64,000 nt of DNA from an uncultured Acidobacteriota bacterium (lineage in GTDB: Bacteria; Acidobacteriota; Terriglobia; Bryobacterales; Bryobacteraceae): positions 1 to 64,000 of the forward strand of contig CADEFM010000008.1 of assembly GCA_902826605.1 (NCBI GenBank). The letters run 5' to 3'. The position numbers and the translations under genes are program-made. The notes under the pieces are model-generated. The model did no database searches. It was given only the letters and a program-made list of their open reading frames with translations, and was not told where the DNA came from. Of the stretch, positions 43,979-53,855 are shown in pieces; position 1 is the stretch's first letter, and the number at the start of each line of letters is the position of its first letter.

Positions 43979-45396
43979 TGCGACGAATGAAGACCTGGAT
44001 GGACCAGGCCAAGCCCGAAACGAGGGAATACATCCTTGTGACTCTGCATCGTTTGTCGCTGTTACGAATGAGCGCAGAGGCGTTCTTCAGCCGTGTTCGG
44101 CTCACCCGCCGGCCCCGTATCATCGCGACTGCATGCTGGCACTTTCCTATATACTCGCAAACCTTTGTGTACCGGGAAGTCGCGGAGCTTGCCAAAAGCA
44201 AGTTCGAAGCCCGATTCCTGTACTCGGAACTCACCTCCCGCAACCAGTTGCCGGAGGACTTTTCCATGCTTTGGAAGTTAAAGCGAAAGCTGATTCTTTC
44301 AAATGTCACAGCGGCGTTAGACATGGAATACTACCGCCGACGGATGCCGGAGAAGGTGGAGGAAGTGGCCCGGCTTATCGCACGAGCGTCCGGCATGACG
44401 CCCGAACAAGTTCAGGAGACTGAACATTTTAAACACGCGTTTTCTTTCACGCGAATGGCGGAGTGCTGGCGGGCTGACTATATCCATTCCTATTTCTTTT
44501 ACGAACGCACTCTATTCGCGTTGGTCGCTTCCTACCTTCTGGGCGTCCCCCGCGGCGTGAGCTGTTACGCGGATCATATGATGCAGGACTATGCACTGAA
44601 GCTTATTCCGTTGCAAATGCAGAGCTGCGACGTGGTGGTGGCGACATCCGGCCGCATCAAGCAGGAACTGGAAACCCTGGCGGGCCGCACGCTTCCCCAT
44701 GTGGTGGTCAAACCAAACGCGATAGACGTTCGTCAGTTTCCCATGCAAGAACGGCTTCAGACGCAGTTGCGATTGTGCCGCGTAACGACAGTCAGCAGAA
44801 TCCATCCAAAGAAGGGACTGCTCTATTTGGTGGAAGCGGCAGCAATACTCAGAGAACAGGGATTTTCAATCATAGTGCGAATTCTTGGAGACACCGACGC
44901 GGGAGATCCGGAGAGCGAGGCGTATTCTGTTTTGCTTCGAGAGAAAATCGCTGCGCTAAAGCTTGAAGATATCGTCCTGCTGGAAGGCCGGAAGTCGGGT
45001 AAGGAAGTCCGGCAATATCTTGGGGAAACCGATGTGTTTGTGGCGCCCTTTATTGAATTGCCGAACGGAGACAAGGATGGGATTCCAACCGCGCTCCTGG
45101 AAGCGATGGCAGCGGGATGCACGATCGTGAGCACCGACGCCGGGTCTATTCTGGAAGTGATTCGTGACAATGAGGAGGGACTTCTGGTTTCACAGAGAGA
45201 TTCTAGTTCGCTAGCAAAAGCCATTGGACAGGTGATCCAAGACAAGGACCTGAGATCTCGGATGTCGCGAGCGGCCATGGCGAGAGTCGAACAGGAGTTT
45301 GACATCCGGTCCTGTGAATCGCGCTTTCACGACCGCCTGGACGGTGTGATCGGCAAGACCGGACCGCACGCGGCACAGAGGGTGGCGGCCGTATGA
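43975..45396 (+). CDS. GT4 glycosyltransferase
   Basis: A 473-residue GT-B glycosyltransferase. The N-lobe begins after a helical stretch of about 40 residues (IIATACWHFPIYSQTFVYREVAEL). The C-lobe has VVVATSGRIKQEL, VSRIHPKKGLLYLVEAAAIL and the donor-site motif in KDGIPTALLEAMAAGCTIVSTDAGSI. It belongs with the WcaL/colanic-acid-type group, judged by the SQTFVYRE opening. The start is ATG 43975, overlapping the previous stop; the longer open frame runs inside the previous gene. It overlaps the next gene by ATGA. Confidence 0.88.
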   Translation: MMRRMKTWMDQAKPETREYILVTLHRLSLLRMSAEAFFSRVRLTRRPRIIATACWHFPIYSQTFVYREVAELAKSKFEARFLYSELTSRNQLPEDFSMLWKLKRKLILSNVTAALDMEYYRRRMPEKVEEVARLIARASGMTPEQVQETEHFKHAFSFTRMAECWRADYIHSYFFYERTLFALVASYLLGVPRGVSCYADHMMQDYALKLIPLQMQSCDVVVATSGRIKQELETLAGRTLPHVVVKPNAIDVRQFPMQERLQTQLRLCRVTTVSRIHPKKGLLYLVEAAAILREQGFSIIVRILGDTDAGDPESEAYSVLLREKIAALKLEDIVLLEGRKSGKEVRQYLGETDVFVAPFIELPNGDKDGIPTALLEAMAAGCTIVSTDAGSILEVIRDNEEGLLVSQRDSSSLAKAIGQVIQDKDLRSRMSRAAMARVEQEFDIRSCESRFHDRLDGVIGKTGPHAAQRVAAV

Positions 45397-46625
45397 AAAT
45401 CGGTCTGCTGTCTTTCGAATATCCGCCGGAGACAGGCTTTGGCGGAATTGGAAGTTACACGTGGTATCACGCGCGTTCTCTCGCGCGGATGGGTCATGAA
45501 GTTCACGTGCTGGCCGGGCTTAAAGAGTATGCTCCGCCATATACCGCCCAGCACGACAATGTATTCGTTCATCGCTACCGTTCCAAAGGCACCGTGATGC
45601 AGGCGTTAGATTCGCTTGGCCGCTGGAAATGCTGGTGGACCAGGCAGCGGCTTGAAAATGCATGGAGCATGCATCAGGCCTTGAAGGACGTGGAGCGCGA
45701 GCACAAGCTTGACGTGCTCGAAATGCCGGAATGCGGCGCGGAAGGCGCGCTTATCAATTCGATGATCCGAATACCGACGATTGTGCGCTTCCATTCACCC
45801 TCGCGTTTGATCATGCCCTACTATGACGTGCGTCAAGCCGATATTAATATGTGTTCCTGGGTGGAGCAGCGCGGGATTGAGAACTCCACGACGTTGACGT
45901 CGTGTTCGCGCTTCCTGGCCGGCGAAGTCCGCGACAAGATGGGAGTGCGAAAACCAGTCGAAGTCATTCCCAACGGCATCGATCTGGATCTGTTCGATAA
46001 TGAACCGTTGATCGACGCCCTGGAAACCTACGGCCTGCCAAAAAACAAGCCGATCATCCTCTTTACCGGCCGCATGGAGCGGCGTAAGGGGATTCATTTG
46101 TGCGGTGAAATCGCGGCCGAAATCCTGCGGCGCTACGACGTCGCAATGGTTTTCGCGGGCGAGGACCTATTTGGTTATATGGAAAACACGCTTCTGCCGT
46201 CTCTTGCGACTCAGGAACTGCGCGGGACGATCCACTATATTGGCAAAGTTGACCTTACCGCCGTGCGTTCGTTGGTTCGAACGGCGGACATTTTCTTGCT
46301 TCCGAGCTTATGGGAAAATTGCCCCTATTCTTGTCTGGAAGCGATGGCTGCCGGACGGGCGATTGTCAGTTCAGACCAGGGTGGTATGCCGGAATTGATT
46401 CGCGACGACCAAAACGGTCTACTGGCGAATTCCGGCGTCCCGGAGTCTTATGTCACGCAGCTTGGCCGGTTGATCGAAGATCCGGCGCTGCGTCACCGGC
46501 TGGGCGCCGCGGCGCGCCAGTCTGTGGAGCAGTGCTATACCGACGATCGCATTGCACGGTTGTCCACGGAAGTTTACGAGCAGTGCGTGCAAGGAACACG
46601 GAGACTGGCCAGGGTGCCGGCGTAA
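45393..46625 (+). CDS. GT4 glycosyltransferase
   Basis: A 410-residue GT-B family 4 glycosyltransferase. The N-lobe has FEYPPETGFGGIGSYTW, very close to the opening of the enzyme at 39269, so the two are likely paralogues. The C-lobe has VIPNGIDLDLF, LFTGRMERRKGIHL and the E-x7-E motif in LWENCPYSCLEAMAAGRAIVSSDQGGMPELI. It is coupled by ATGA to the gene before and by TAATG to the gene after. Confidence 0.9.
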   Translation: MKIGLLSFEYPPETGFGGIGSYTWYHARSLARMGHEVHVLAGLKEYAPPYTAQHDNVFVHRYRSKGTVMQALDSLGRWKCWWTRQRLENAWSMHQALKDVEREHKLDVLEMPECGAEGALINSMIRIPTIVRFHSPSRLIMPYYDVRQADINMCSWVEQRGIENSTTLTSCSRFLAGEVRDKMGVRKPVEVIPNGIDLDLFDNEPLIDALETYGLPKNKPIILFTGRMERRKGIHLCGEIAAEILRRYDVAMVFAGEDLFGYMENTLLPSLATQELRGTIHYIGKVDLTAVRSLVRTADIFLLPSLWENCPYSCLEAMAAGRAIVSSDQGGMPELIRDDQNGLLANSGVPESYVTQLGRLIEDPALRHRLGAAARQSVEQCYTDDRIARLSTEVYEQCVQGTRRLARVPA

Positions 46626-49153
46626 TGCCCATGCTGCGAAGCGCCTTAAACCGTTTGCTGAATAGAGAGAACCCGGCGATGCCGTTGACTTCGACAACGG
46701 ACCCGATTGCACGGCCTTGGCGGGCACTATCCATGCCTAAGTCCGTCACCAATATGAGGTCGATGTTGTCCCCTGAGGAGTCGCAATACCTCACTTGGTT
46801 AGCGGCGGAAAAATTCGAGGGATGGGGCGCGATTATCGATCTCGGCCCGTGGCTCGGCAGTAGCAGCGCGGCATTCGCGGAGGGCCTCAAAAGGAGTGGT
46901 TCGAACGCTAAGATTCACAGCTTGGATCTATTTCGGTGGGAACCGAGCTACATGGAATCCATCGCTGCCACTGGCTACCAAGAAGGCGACGATTTCCTTC
47001 CATTGTTCAAACGCGAGGTTGGCGAGTACGGCGCCTGGATCGATGCTCAAAAACAGGACCTGACGAATTACCGTTGGAACGGGGGTCCCATTGAGTTTCT
47101 TTTTGTGGATGCCGCCAAATCGTGGGAGTTGACCAATTCGATCTTCCAGGGATTCGGGCATTGCCTGGTGCCAGGCCGTTCGCGTGTGATCCTGCAAGAT
47201 TTCCGCTTCCACTTGACCCATTGGTTGCCGTTGATTTTCGACAGCCGCCCTGACTTGTGGCAGGAAGTAGAAAGTGTCGGCGACGGACATACCGTGACGT
47301 TTTTGTTACTGAAGCCGCTAGACGCTCCGACCGGCATTCAGGTGGAATACTCGGAAAGGGCTTTTCCGTTCGAAAGCGCCAAGCAAATTCTCCTCCATCG
47401 GATTGCGCGTGAAGATTTCCACAATGGCGCTTTGTTGCAGAGAACTTTATACAGGAAGTGCTTGATTGATGGCCCACCCGAGGAAGCGGCGGAGCTTCGC
47501 GAAAAAGTGTTGCACGCAGGAATAGATGGCGCCACGCTCAGCAGTATCGAGGACATTGAATCGGTCCTGATTCCGCGTGCTTGGGGACTTTTTGGCCAAG
47601 GAGATTTTGAAGGTTCAAGACTGCTTGCGGAGCGTTGCCTTACCATCGCCACATCGAAGTCGATTTACGCCTTGACTTTACTCGCGTGTTCTCTCATCCG
47701 TCTCGGTGAGCGAGACCGCACCAGACTTCTGGTGGATGAAATTCTCGCCAAGCGTCCCGAATTCCCATCGGCGTTGTTGCTGCGCGCCGAGCTTGCAATG
47801 GCTGACCGGCGCCACGCGGACGCGGAAGTCGATATCATGCATGTCCTTCGGGAGAACAGAGGTGAGGAAGGCGATACGGCCTGGGCGCTCGAACTGATTT
47901 CTCAAATTTGGGATCATCACAACCGTGATGTCCCCTCACGCATCACGGGGCTTGCTGAGTTGTCCGCCCTCCTCAATCACAGTCCCTCGTTTCTTGCGCG
48001 TCTGGCGAGCGAGCAGCTCAAGGATGCGCGACGGTCTGAGGCAATGGAAAATGTCGAGCAGGCATTGAGGTTGGATCCGAGTCATAAGCTCGCGCTCAAA
48101 CTCCGCGATACATCGATTCATCCATCTCTCGCTCCTGCATCCGAAACAACTCCCGCTGGCCGTCTTCATCGTCCAGTTGTTTCAACGCCCCCTACAGGCG
48201 TGCAAGGAGGCGCGCTAGACGAACTCGTTTTCGCGGTGCTGAATCACGTCCGTCTAGGTTCTTTCAGCGCGAACGATGAAGCAGTATTGGTCGGCTCACA
48301 AATGCACGAGGCGCTGGGAGCAGCCTTGGATGTGCATGGCAATCGGTTCTCGCGCCGCCGGTATCGCGACTACTTCGGAGCGTTTTATGAATTCCTCGGT
48401 CCTCATCGATTTAAGATCGATGGAGCGACAGTGGTGGAACTCGGTTGCGGTTCGCTGAACCCTTACGGACTTTTGTTCCTATTCATCTTGCTCGGCGCCC
48501 GACGCGGCATCGCGATTGATTTGGATCCAATTCATGATGACGCCGGAGCAGTAAGGGCCCTGGCAAATTTATCGGCGATGATGCTGATCAACCCTGAAGA
48601 TCTGGTGGGCGAATATCCGATCACACGCGAACAGGTTTTGAATAACATCGCATCGTTCGATCTCGCGCTCCTCCGAAATGGCAACCCCGCGGGGCTGGAT
48701 CGGGAACGATTAGGGTATCGCCAGGAGTCCGTTCACGCCCTTTCCCTCGAAGACGGGGAGGCGGATGTGATTGTCTCGAATGCCTTTTTTGAGCATATTC
48801 CACGCGTTGAAGATGCGATCGAGGAGCTCGCCAGGGTCACCCGTCGAGGTGGAATAGGCATCCACATCGTCGACGGCTCGGATCACCGGCGTTACGGTGC
48901 AAACGCATGCCATCCATTGGAGTTCCTAACGGAAACCCATCCTGAAGGAATGGTCCATGGATCCAACCGGGTGCGTCCACTGGAAATGGGAAAGATGTTC
49001 GAATTGCATGGCTTCGAACTCGTCGAATTCGAGCCTTTCGAAACAGTCGAGATCAGTACGGATCTGCGAGGCAGATTCATTGAACCCTTCAAATCCATGC
49101 CCGATGAGTGCCTCGCAGTTCCTACCGGGAAACTAGTCGTTCGCCGCCGGTGA
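46625..49153 (+). CDS. Two-domain SAM methyltransferase with central repeat region
   Basis: An 842-residue protein. Residues about 60-240 form a class I methyltransferase (IIDLGPWLGSSSAAFAEGLK as motif I, FLFVDAAKSWEL). Residues about 315-500 look like TPR repeats (ALTLLACSLIRLGERDRTRLLVDEILAKRPEFPSALLLRAEL). Residues about 595-830 form a second methyltransferase (VVELGCGSLNPYG motif I, IAIDLD acidic end, SNAFFEHIPRVEDAI). The start is ATG 46625 in TAATG overlap. It probably modifies sugars or caps the chain made by this cluster; substrates are unknown. Confidence 0.8.
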   Translation: MPMLRSALNRLLNRENPAMPLTSTTDPIARPWRALSMPKSVTNMRSMLSPEESQYLTWLAAEKFEGWGAIIDLGPWLGSSSAAFAEGLKRSGSNAKIHSLDLFRWEPSYMESIAATGYQEGDDFLPLFKREVGEYGAWIDAQKQDLTNYRWNGGPIEFLFVDAAKSWELTNSIFQGFGHCLVPGRSRVILQDFRFHLTHWLPLIFDSRPDLWQEVESVGDGHTVTFLLLKPLDAPTGIQVEYSERAFPFESAKQILLHRIAREDFHNGALLQRTLYRKCLIDGPPEEAAELREKVLHAGIDGATLSSIEDIESVLIPRAWGLFGQGDFEGSRLLAERCLTIATSKSIYALTLLACSLIRLGERDRTRLLVDEILAKRPEFPSALLLRAELAMADRRHADAEVDIMHVLRENRGEEGDTAWALELISQIWDHHNRDVPSRITGLAELSALLNHSPSFLARLASEQLKDARRSEAMENVEQALRLDPSHKLALKLRDTSIHPSLAPASETTPAGRLHRPVVSTPPTGVQGGALDELVFAVLNHVRLGSFSANDEAVLVGSQMHEALGAALDVHGNRFSRRRYRDYFGAFYEFLGPHRFKIDGATVVELGCGSLNPYGLLFLFILLGARRGIAIDLDPIHDDAGAVRALANLSAMMLINPEDLVGEYPITREQVLNNIASFDLALLRNGNPAGLDRERLGYRQESVHALSLEDGEADVIVSNAFFEHIPRVEDAIEELARVTRRGGIGIHIVDGSDHRRYGANACHPLEFLTETHPEGMVHGSNRVRPLEMGKMFELHGFELVEFEPFETVEISTDLRGRFIEPFKSMPDECLAVPTGKLVVRRR

Positions 49154-49160
49154 CTTTTCT

Positions 49161-49925
49161 TTAACTGCCGGCGGGCGCGTGAACCTGGGCTTCTGAATCG
49201 GCGAGGTATTCTTCCACAACGCGACGAGAGTCTCCGTGCGACATGAGCTGTCCCTTCCGCAACCATAACGACTCGTCGCACATGCTCTGAATCACTGCTG
49301 CTTCATGACTCACCAGCAGAATGGCGCAACCGTTGGCTTTGAGCTGTTGAATGCGGTCCAGGCATTTACGCTGAAAGAGGTAATCACCGACGCCAAGTAC
49401 TTCGTCGATCAAGAGGAGATCAGGTTGCGTATGCGTCGCGACTGAAAAGGCCAAGCGCATCTGCATTCCAGTGCTGTAGACGCGCAGCGGCCGGTCGATA
49501 TACTGTTCGAGCTCGGCAAAATCGATGATGGAGTCCAGACGCCTGGTCACCTCTGCGCGTGTCAGTCCGCTAATGACGCCATTTACAAATACGTTTTCCC
49601 GGCCCGTTAGTTCCGGATGAAATCCGGCGCCCAAAGTAAGGAGCGCCCCGACCCGACCGTATACCTCCACCCTGCCTTCATCCGGGCGGCCAACGCCGCC
49701 AATCAGGCGCAGCAGCGTCGACTTTCCTGCCCCATTTCGTCCGACGACACCCACCATCCGGCCCGCCTTGACCGTAAAGCTAACTTCACGCAGACCCCAG
49801 AACGTTTCGGCCGGCCGCAGACGCTGAAATCCACGCAGCAGCGACTCATGCAACGTCCAGGGCCGGTCGGCATGGTAGAGCCGGAAACGCTTCCCCAAAC
49901 GTTCCACTGTGATTGCATCGCGCAT
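49161..49925 (-). CDS. ABC transporter ATPase for polysaccharide export (Wzt/TagH-like)
   Basis: A 254-residue ATPase. Walker A is GRNGAGKST near 60-68, the signature is YSTGM near 148, Walker B is LLLIDEVLGVGD, and the switch His is in LLVSHEA. It has the GALLTLGAGFHPELTGREN stretch typical of Wzt/KpsT/TagH. It lacks the C-terminal carbohydrate-binding domain that some Wzt proteins use to recognise a chain cap. It pairs with the permease directly upstream (adjacent genes, no gap) and powers export of the glycan made by this locus. Confidence 0.93.
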   Translation of the reverse strand: MRDAITVERLGKRFRLYHADRPWTLHESLLRGFQRLRPAETFWGLREVSFTVKAGRMVGVVGRNGAGKSTLLRLIGGVGRPDEGRVEVYGRVGALLTLGAGFHPELTGRENVFVNGVISGLTRAEVTRRLDSIIDFAELEQYIDRPLRVYSTGMQMRLAFSVATHTQPDLLLIDEVLGVGDYLFQRKCLDRIQQLKANGCAILLVSHEAAVIQSMCDESLWLRKGQLMSHGDSRRVVEEYLADSEAQVHAPAGS

Positions 49926-50717
49926 CTATAGCTCCTCCACGAAGCGGTTACGCGCTCGCATGAATATCGCATATCCCACCATCAGGATCAGCGCCGAGGA
50001 ACCGAGTACGACGAGGAGTGCCGGACTAGCGGGAAATTGTCCGCGCATCAGGATGGCCCGGTAGGCGTCGATCAAATACACGAGCGGGTTCGCCCGGTAC
50101 AACGGCTGAATGTCAGCCGGGATTGCACTGCTGTCATAAAAAATTGGCGTCACGTAAAACATCAGGAATAGAACGATACCCAAAAGGTGCTGGATATCGC
50201 GAAATTTCACCTGTATCGTGGCGAAGACATAAGACAGGCTGAGCGTCAGAACGAACTGGACCAGGACCACCAGCGGGAAGGAAATCAGCGCCAGGCTCGG
50301 CCGAAACCCATCGAACCACAAGAACGCCGCCAGGATAGGAAGGGAAAGCAGGAAATGGATGGCTTGCGAGAGCACCGCAACCACGGGCAAAATCGCCACC
50401 GGGAATCCGACTTGTTTAACCAGATCGCGGTTGTCGACCAGGGCGCCACTGGACATCAGCAGAGCGGTTTGAAACCAGTTCCACGGTAAGATTCCGATAA
50501 ACAGGAAACTTGTAAAATTCGGGATATTCAGCGGCAAGATTGTATGGAACACGACGTAAAAGACCCAGAGCTGGGCGAGTGGCACAAGCAACGACCAAGC
50601 GATGCCCATGACGGATCGCTTATAGCGCAACTTGAAGTCCCGGGACACCAGCACACATAAGACATCGCGCAGATGTACCCATTGTTGCCGCGAAGATGTG
50701 GCGTTCTGAGGGCTCAT
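49926..50717 (-). CDS. ABC-2 type polysaccharide export permease (Wzm/TagG-like)
   Basis: A 263-residue, six-helix permease. The N-terminal amphipathic motif is LVSRDFKLRYKRSVMGIAWSLL, and late helices carry LFLMFYVTPIFYD. Together with the ATPase it forms the exporter of the cluster. It is distinct from the orphan permease at 4227-5039, though similar in length. A 12-bp palindrome (GCCGGGCCCGGC, 50731-50742) sits just before the ATG, and a TTGACA-bearing promoter lies upstream. Confidence 0.92.
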   Translation of the reverse strand: MSPQNATSSRQQWVHLRDVLCVLVSRDFKLRYKRSVMGIAWSLLVPLAQLWVFYVVFHTILPLNIPNFTSFLFIGILPWNWFQTALLMSSGALVDNRDLVKQVGFPVAILPVVAVLSQAIHFLLSLPILAAFLWFDGFRPSLALISFPLVVLVQFVLTLSLSYVFATIQVKFRDIQHLLGIVLFLMFYVTPIFYDSSAIPADIQPLYRANPLVYLIDAYRAILMRGQFPASPALLVVLGSSALILMVGYAIFMRARNRFVEEL

Positions 50718-50753
50718 GATTTGTGAAGGAGCCGGGCCCGGCCTTTACCAGAG

Positions 50754-50782
50754 AATGCACGTGCGGGTTTGTACTTTGTCAA
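50754..50782 (-). promoter_or_regulatory. Candidate promoter for the ABC exporter genes
   Basis: On the minus strand a perfect -35 TTGACA (50777-50782) is followed after 17 bp by TGCATT (50754-50759), a weak -10. It lies 37 bp before the permease start. Confidence 0.4.
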
Positions 50783-50826
50783 TAGTCCTCCGACCATTCT
50801 TCGACGTTAACACAACTCTTGTCTAA

Positions 50827-51837
50827 TCATGTTTTTGCTTCAAACCATTCTTCCAACCGCTGCAGGAACGTCGTGCCGCTCCAATCTTCCACCTGAACGC
50901 GCGGCAACTCGTACAGATTAGGGTCGCTGCTCGTTATAGCTGTGGGGATCGTGGCGCAAGCGCGTTCGAATCCTGATTCTTGAACCAGTTTGATTGTCGG
51001 CTCCGAACAGGTTCCGAAGGGATAGGCGAAACTCGTCACGGGAGCGCCCAGTAACGTTTCCAGATGCCTCTTACTTTGAGTGATCTCTTCCCATTGTTCG
51101 GCCGCGGAAAATTCGCACAGCGCGGGGTGAGTGACAGTATGCGCGCCAATCTCGATCAGGCCACCTTCCGCGAGTTTGCGCACTTCATCGCTTGTAACAC
51201 TGCGATACTCCGGGCGGGGACCCGCACCTGTATCGCCAGCCCAAGCCTGAATTTGGTCCAACACACGCCGCCGCTCGTCTTCCGGTATAAGTTGCAACGC
51301 GCGCCAAACCGAAAAATATGTATCGTGGCGCACAGTAGGGGGTTCCTGCTCCGTGCGCCAGGCATGGAATTGCCGGCAGGTGTCATCGTCGTATTGCGCG
51401 GCATTCGCCAGATTCCATTCGTGCGGCTGACCGCAAACTGAAAGACTTAGTCGATCCGGTAGGATACCCGGCTCCAGGAAGTGCCGTTCCACTTCGTCCC
51501 ACCAGAATTCCCGAGGTCGCTCCAGATATCCTGTCGTGATGAACATCGTCGCCGGGACATCATGTTGAACCAGCAATGGCTTGGCATCGAGCAAGTTGTC
51601 GGCATAGCCATCGTCGAACGTAACGGCGACAGCCCGCTCCGGAATCCGCCCGCTTTGCAGAGACTCGGTAAGGCCTCGCAGGCTGATTGGATGGGCGTGT
51701 TCTCGAAGTACTTGCATTTGTTCGGCAAAATTCTCCGGAGATACGCATAGTCCGAAAGGATCGGGGCGAACCGTGGCTACGCGATGGTACATCAAGATAA
51801 GTGCAGGCAGATGTGGCGTCACAAATTTCTCGTTCAT
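50827..51837 (-). CDS. Polysaccharide deacetylase (NodB/CE4 family)
   Basis: A 336-residue cytoplasmic or peripheral CE4-type deacetylase without signal peptide. Seen: LILMYHRV near the start, TFDDGYADN with the catalytic/metal Asp pair, the metal-binding HTVTH motif, and FAYPFGTC near the end. CE4 enzymes remove N- or O-acetyl groups from sugars. Position between the ABC exporter and a GT2 gene suggests it edits the exported glycan. It is probably on the same transcript as the coiled-coil GT2 upstream (94 bp gap). Confidence 0.88.
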   Translation of the reverse strand: MNEKFVTPHLPALILMYHRVATVRPDPFGLCVSPENFAEQMQVLREHAHPISLRGLTESLQSGRIPERAVAVTFDDGYADNLLDAKPLLVQHDVPATMFITTGYLERPREFWWDEVERHFLEPGILPDRLSLSVCGQPHEWNLANAAQYDDDTCRQFHAWRTEQEPPTVRHDTYFSVWRALQLIPEDERRRVLDQIQAWAGDTGAGPRPEYRSVTSDEVRKLAEGGLIEIGAHTVTHPALCEFSAAEQWEEITQSKRHLETLLGAPVTSFAYPFGTCSEPTIKLVQESGFERACATIPTAITSSDPNLYELPRVQVEDWSGTTFLQRLEEWFEAKT

Positions 51838-51931
51838 TCAGCTGGGGTGCTGGAATTCAGCGTCTCAGCTATTCTTCGGCCATTCGTGAGCGATTCTTTA
51901 AGATTACCAACGGGTGGGCACGGGAGACGCA

Positions 51932-53749
51932 CTAGGCCTTGTCAAGAGAGGGGTCGGTTTCATTTTTCTTATGCAGGTCCAGTATTTTCAAACGCGCGCC
52001 AATGCGAAACCACAGACTGTCCTCCATCTCGGCGATCAGCATCGCCCGTTGTTCAGCGACTCGCCACCATTCCCGGCGACTGCTATCCACTTGGGCCTTT
52101 TCGTCCTCCACCGCGTCCACCATTCGCTGCCACCGAACGACCTCGTGCTCAAGCACGGCCTTGTCCTTTTCCAAGCCCTCCACAAGAAGTCTGGCGTGAT
52201 TCAAGCTCTCTTGCACCGCCGCCTTTTGGAGGTCAAGTTCCCCTGAAAGTTTCTGCCATTTGATACGTTCCGCTTCGAGCGCCGACCTTTCATGCGATTG
52301 CTGCTCCGCAAGTTGCCGCGCACGGTCCAGATCTTCTTGCAGCGTCCGCTTCTGGATCTCGCTCTCCTCGGAGAGCTGCAGCCACTTGTTGCGCTCCGCT
52401 TCGGTGCGCTCCAGGTCTTCCTGCAACGTTCGTTTCTGCGCCTCGAGTTTGTCTGAAAGGGCCTGCCATTCAGCCCTCTGAGTCTCTAACGCCTGCTCGT
52501 TGCGCCCAGAGAGCTTCGACCGCTCGTACTCTTCTTCCAATGTCCGCTTCTGGTTTTCAAGATCATGGCAAACTTGGCGCCACCTGTCGCGCTCGCCCTG
52601 CAAGTCCGCTCGATGTTGATTTAATTGTTTGAGCAAGACGTCTTGCCTTGCGACTTTTTCCTCCGCTTCCTGCATCACCGGACCCCACGTCGCCGAATGC
52701 TTGAGCGTCAATTTCATCAATTCCATAAATGCTCGCTGGGCCAAGTCCGGCGTACCGGATTGTTTTTCGAGCGCCATCAGGAATTTCCGGGCCAGCGGGT
52801 ATACGTCGGGCCACAATGTATCCCATGCGTTCCTAGGCTTACACATGGGCAGTGTCGCAGCTTCAAAAATGCAGCGCGCTATCGCATCTGGATACAGGCC
52901 TTCATAGCGGTCCTCTTTGAGGATTTTGATCAGAGGTCTCGCGTCTTGGCCAATCCCCAACGTCAAGCCGGCACACCAGGAGAGCAGATAGAATTCCTGC
53001 GTCTCCACCCGGTCGGTTTGCAGACCGTTGACGTAATCGGGATGGGGGTTTGGCACACGCGGGTCATGAGCATGGCCACGTTTGAGTACCGTGAGACCAT
53101 CACGCAATAATTGCCTGGCCCCGAGCGACGAGGAGTTCGGGGTCATCCGATAATACGCGAGCATGTCGCGGACTGCGCCGAATCGGGCGCCTGTCCGCGC
53201 GATTCGCTGCCACAAATCCCAATCTGGGGACTTTTTCAGAGATTTGTCGAACATTCCCACCGATTCGACCAGCGCCTTGCGGACTATACACGCATTCACC
53301 GGAAAAGCTGCGCGGCGGGCCAGGATAGGGAATAGATCGCCTGCCGGCGGCTGATAATCGTCGCTCACATAGGTCCCATCCTGCGCTACGCGGATAGACC
53401 CGCAATGAACGGCATCCAATTCAGGATGCGCGGACAGTTCCTCCGTCAGGCGCTTTAGATAAAAAGGCGAGACCCAGTCATCAGCATCCAGGAAAGCCAA
53501 CCAATCGGACTTTGCGGCGGCGACGCCCGCGTTGCGCGCGTCGCTTTCGCCTCCATTTTTCTTTTGAATCAATGAGATACGAGCGTCAAATTTGGCCAGC
53601 CTTTTTACAAGTTTCGACGTACTATCAGTGGACCCGTCATCCACCACAATCACTTCCCAAGTGGGAACGGTTTGTGCCGTAATAGAATCCAGGGCTGCCT
53701 GGATGGTTCTTGCGGCATTGTACGCCGGCATGATGAATGAGACGTTCAC
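51932..53749 (-). CDS. GT2 glycosyltransferase with long C-terminal coiled coil
   Basis: A 605-residue protein. Residues 1-235 are a GT2 domain: VSFIMPAYNAARTIQAALDS, VIVVDDGSTD, the DADD metal site and KKSPDWDLWQRIA. A helical linker follows. Residues about 363-570 are a long charged coiled coil built of imperfect repeats around QKRTLQEDLER and KWLQLSEE. The end has a WFRIGARLKIL stretch. I place the start at GTG 53749; longer frames overlap gnd on the other strand. The coiled coil may act as spacer or ruler for chain length (inference). Confidence 0.8.
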   Translation of the reverse strand: MNVSFIMPAYNAARTIQAALDSITAQTVPTWEVIVVDDGSTDSTSKLVKRLAKFDARISLIQKKNGGESDARNAGVAAAKSDWLAFLDADDWVSPFYLKRLTEELSAHPELDAVHCGSIRVAQDGTYVSDDYQPPAGDLFPILARRAAFPVNACIVRKALVESVGMFDKSLKKSPDWDLWQRIARTGARFGAVRDMLAYYRMTPNSSSLGARQLLRDGLTVLKRGHAHDPRVPNPHPDYVNGLQTDRVETQEFYLLSWCAGLTLGIGQDARPLIKILKEDRYEGLYPDAIARCIFEAATLPMCKPRNAWDTLWPDVYPLARKFLMALEKQSGTPDLAQRAFMELMKLTLKHSATWGPVMQEAEEKVARQDVLLKQLNQHRADLQGERDRWRQVCHDLENQKRTLEEEYERSKLSGRNEQALETQRAEWQALSDKLEAQKRTLQEDLERTEAERNKWLQLSEESEIQKRTLQEDLDRARQLAEQQSHERSALEAERIKWQKLSGELDLQKAAVQESLNHARLLVEGLEKDKAVLEHEVVRWQRMVDAVEDEKAQVDSSRREWWRVAEQRAMLIAEMEDSLWFRIGARLKILDLHKKNETDPSLDKA

Positions 53750-53855
53750 AAAAGTGACTACTGCCGTTATATCATTCCTTTCCAGCAAACGGGAGGCCAC
53801 CGCGCGCGTGCCGGCGTACACGGAATGTAAGACTATCAAATGAGGAGGACCTGCA

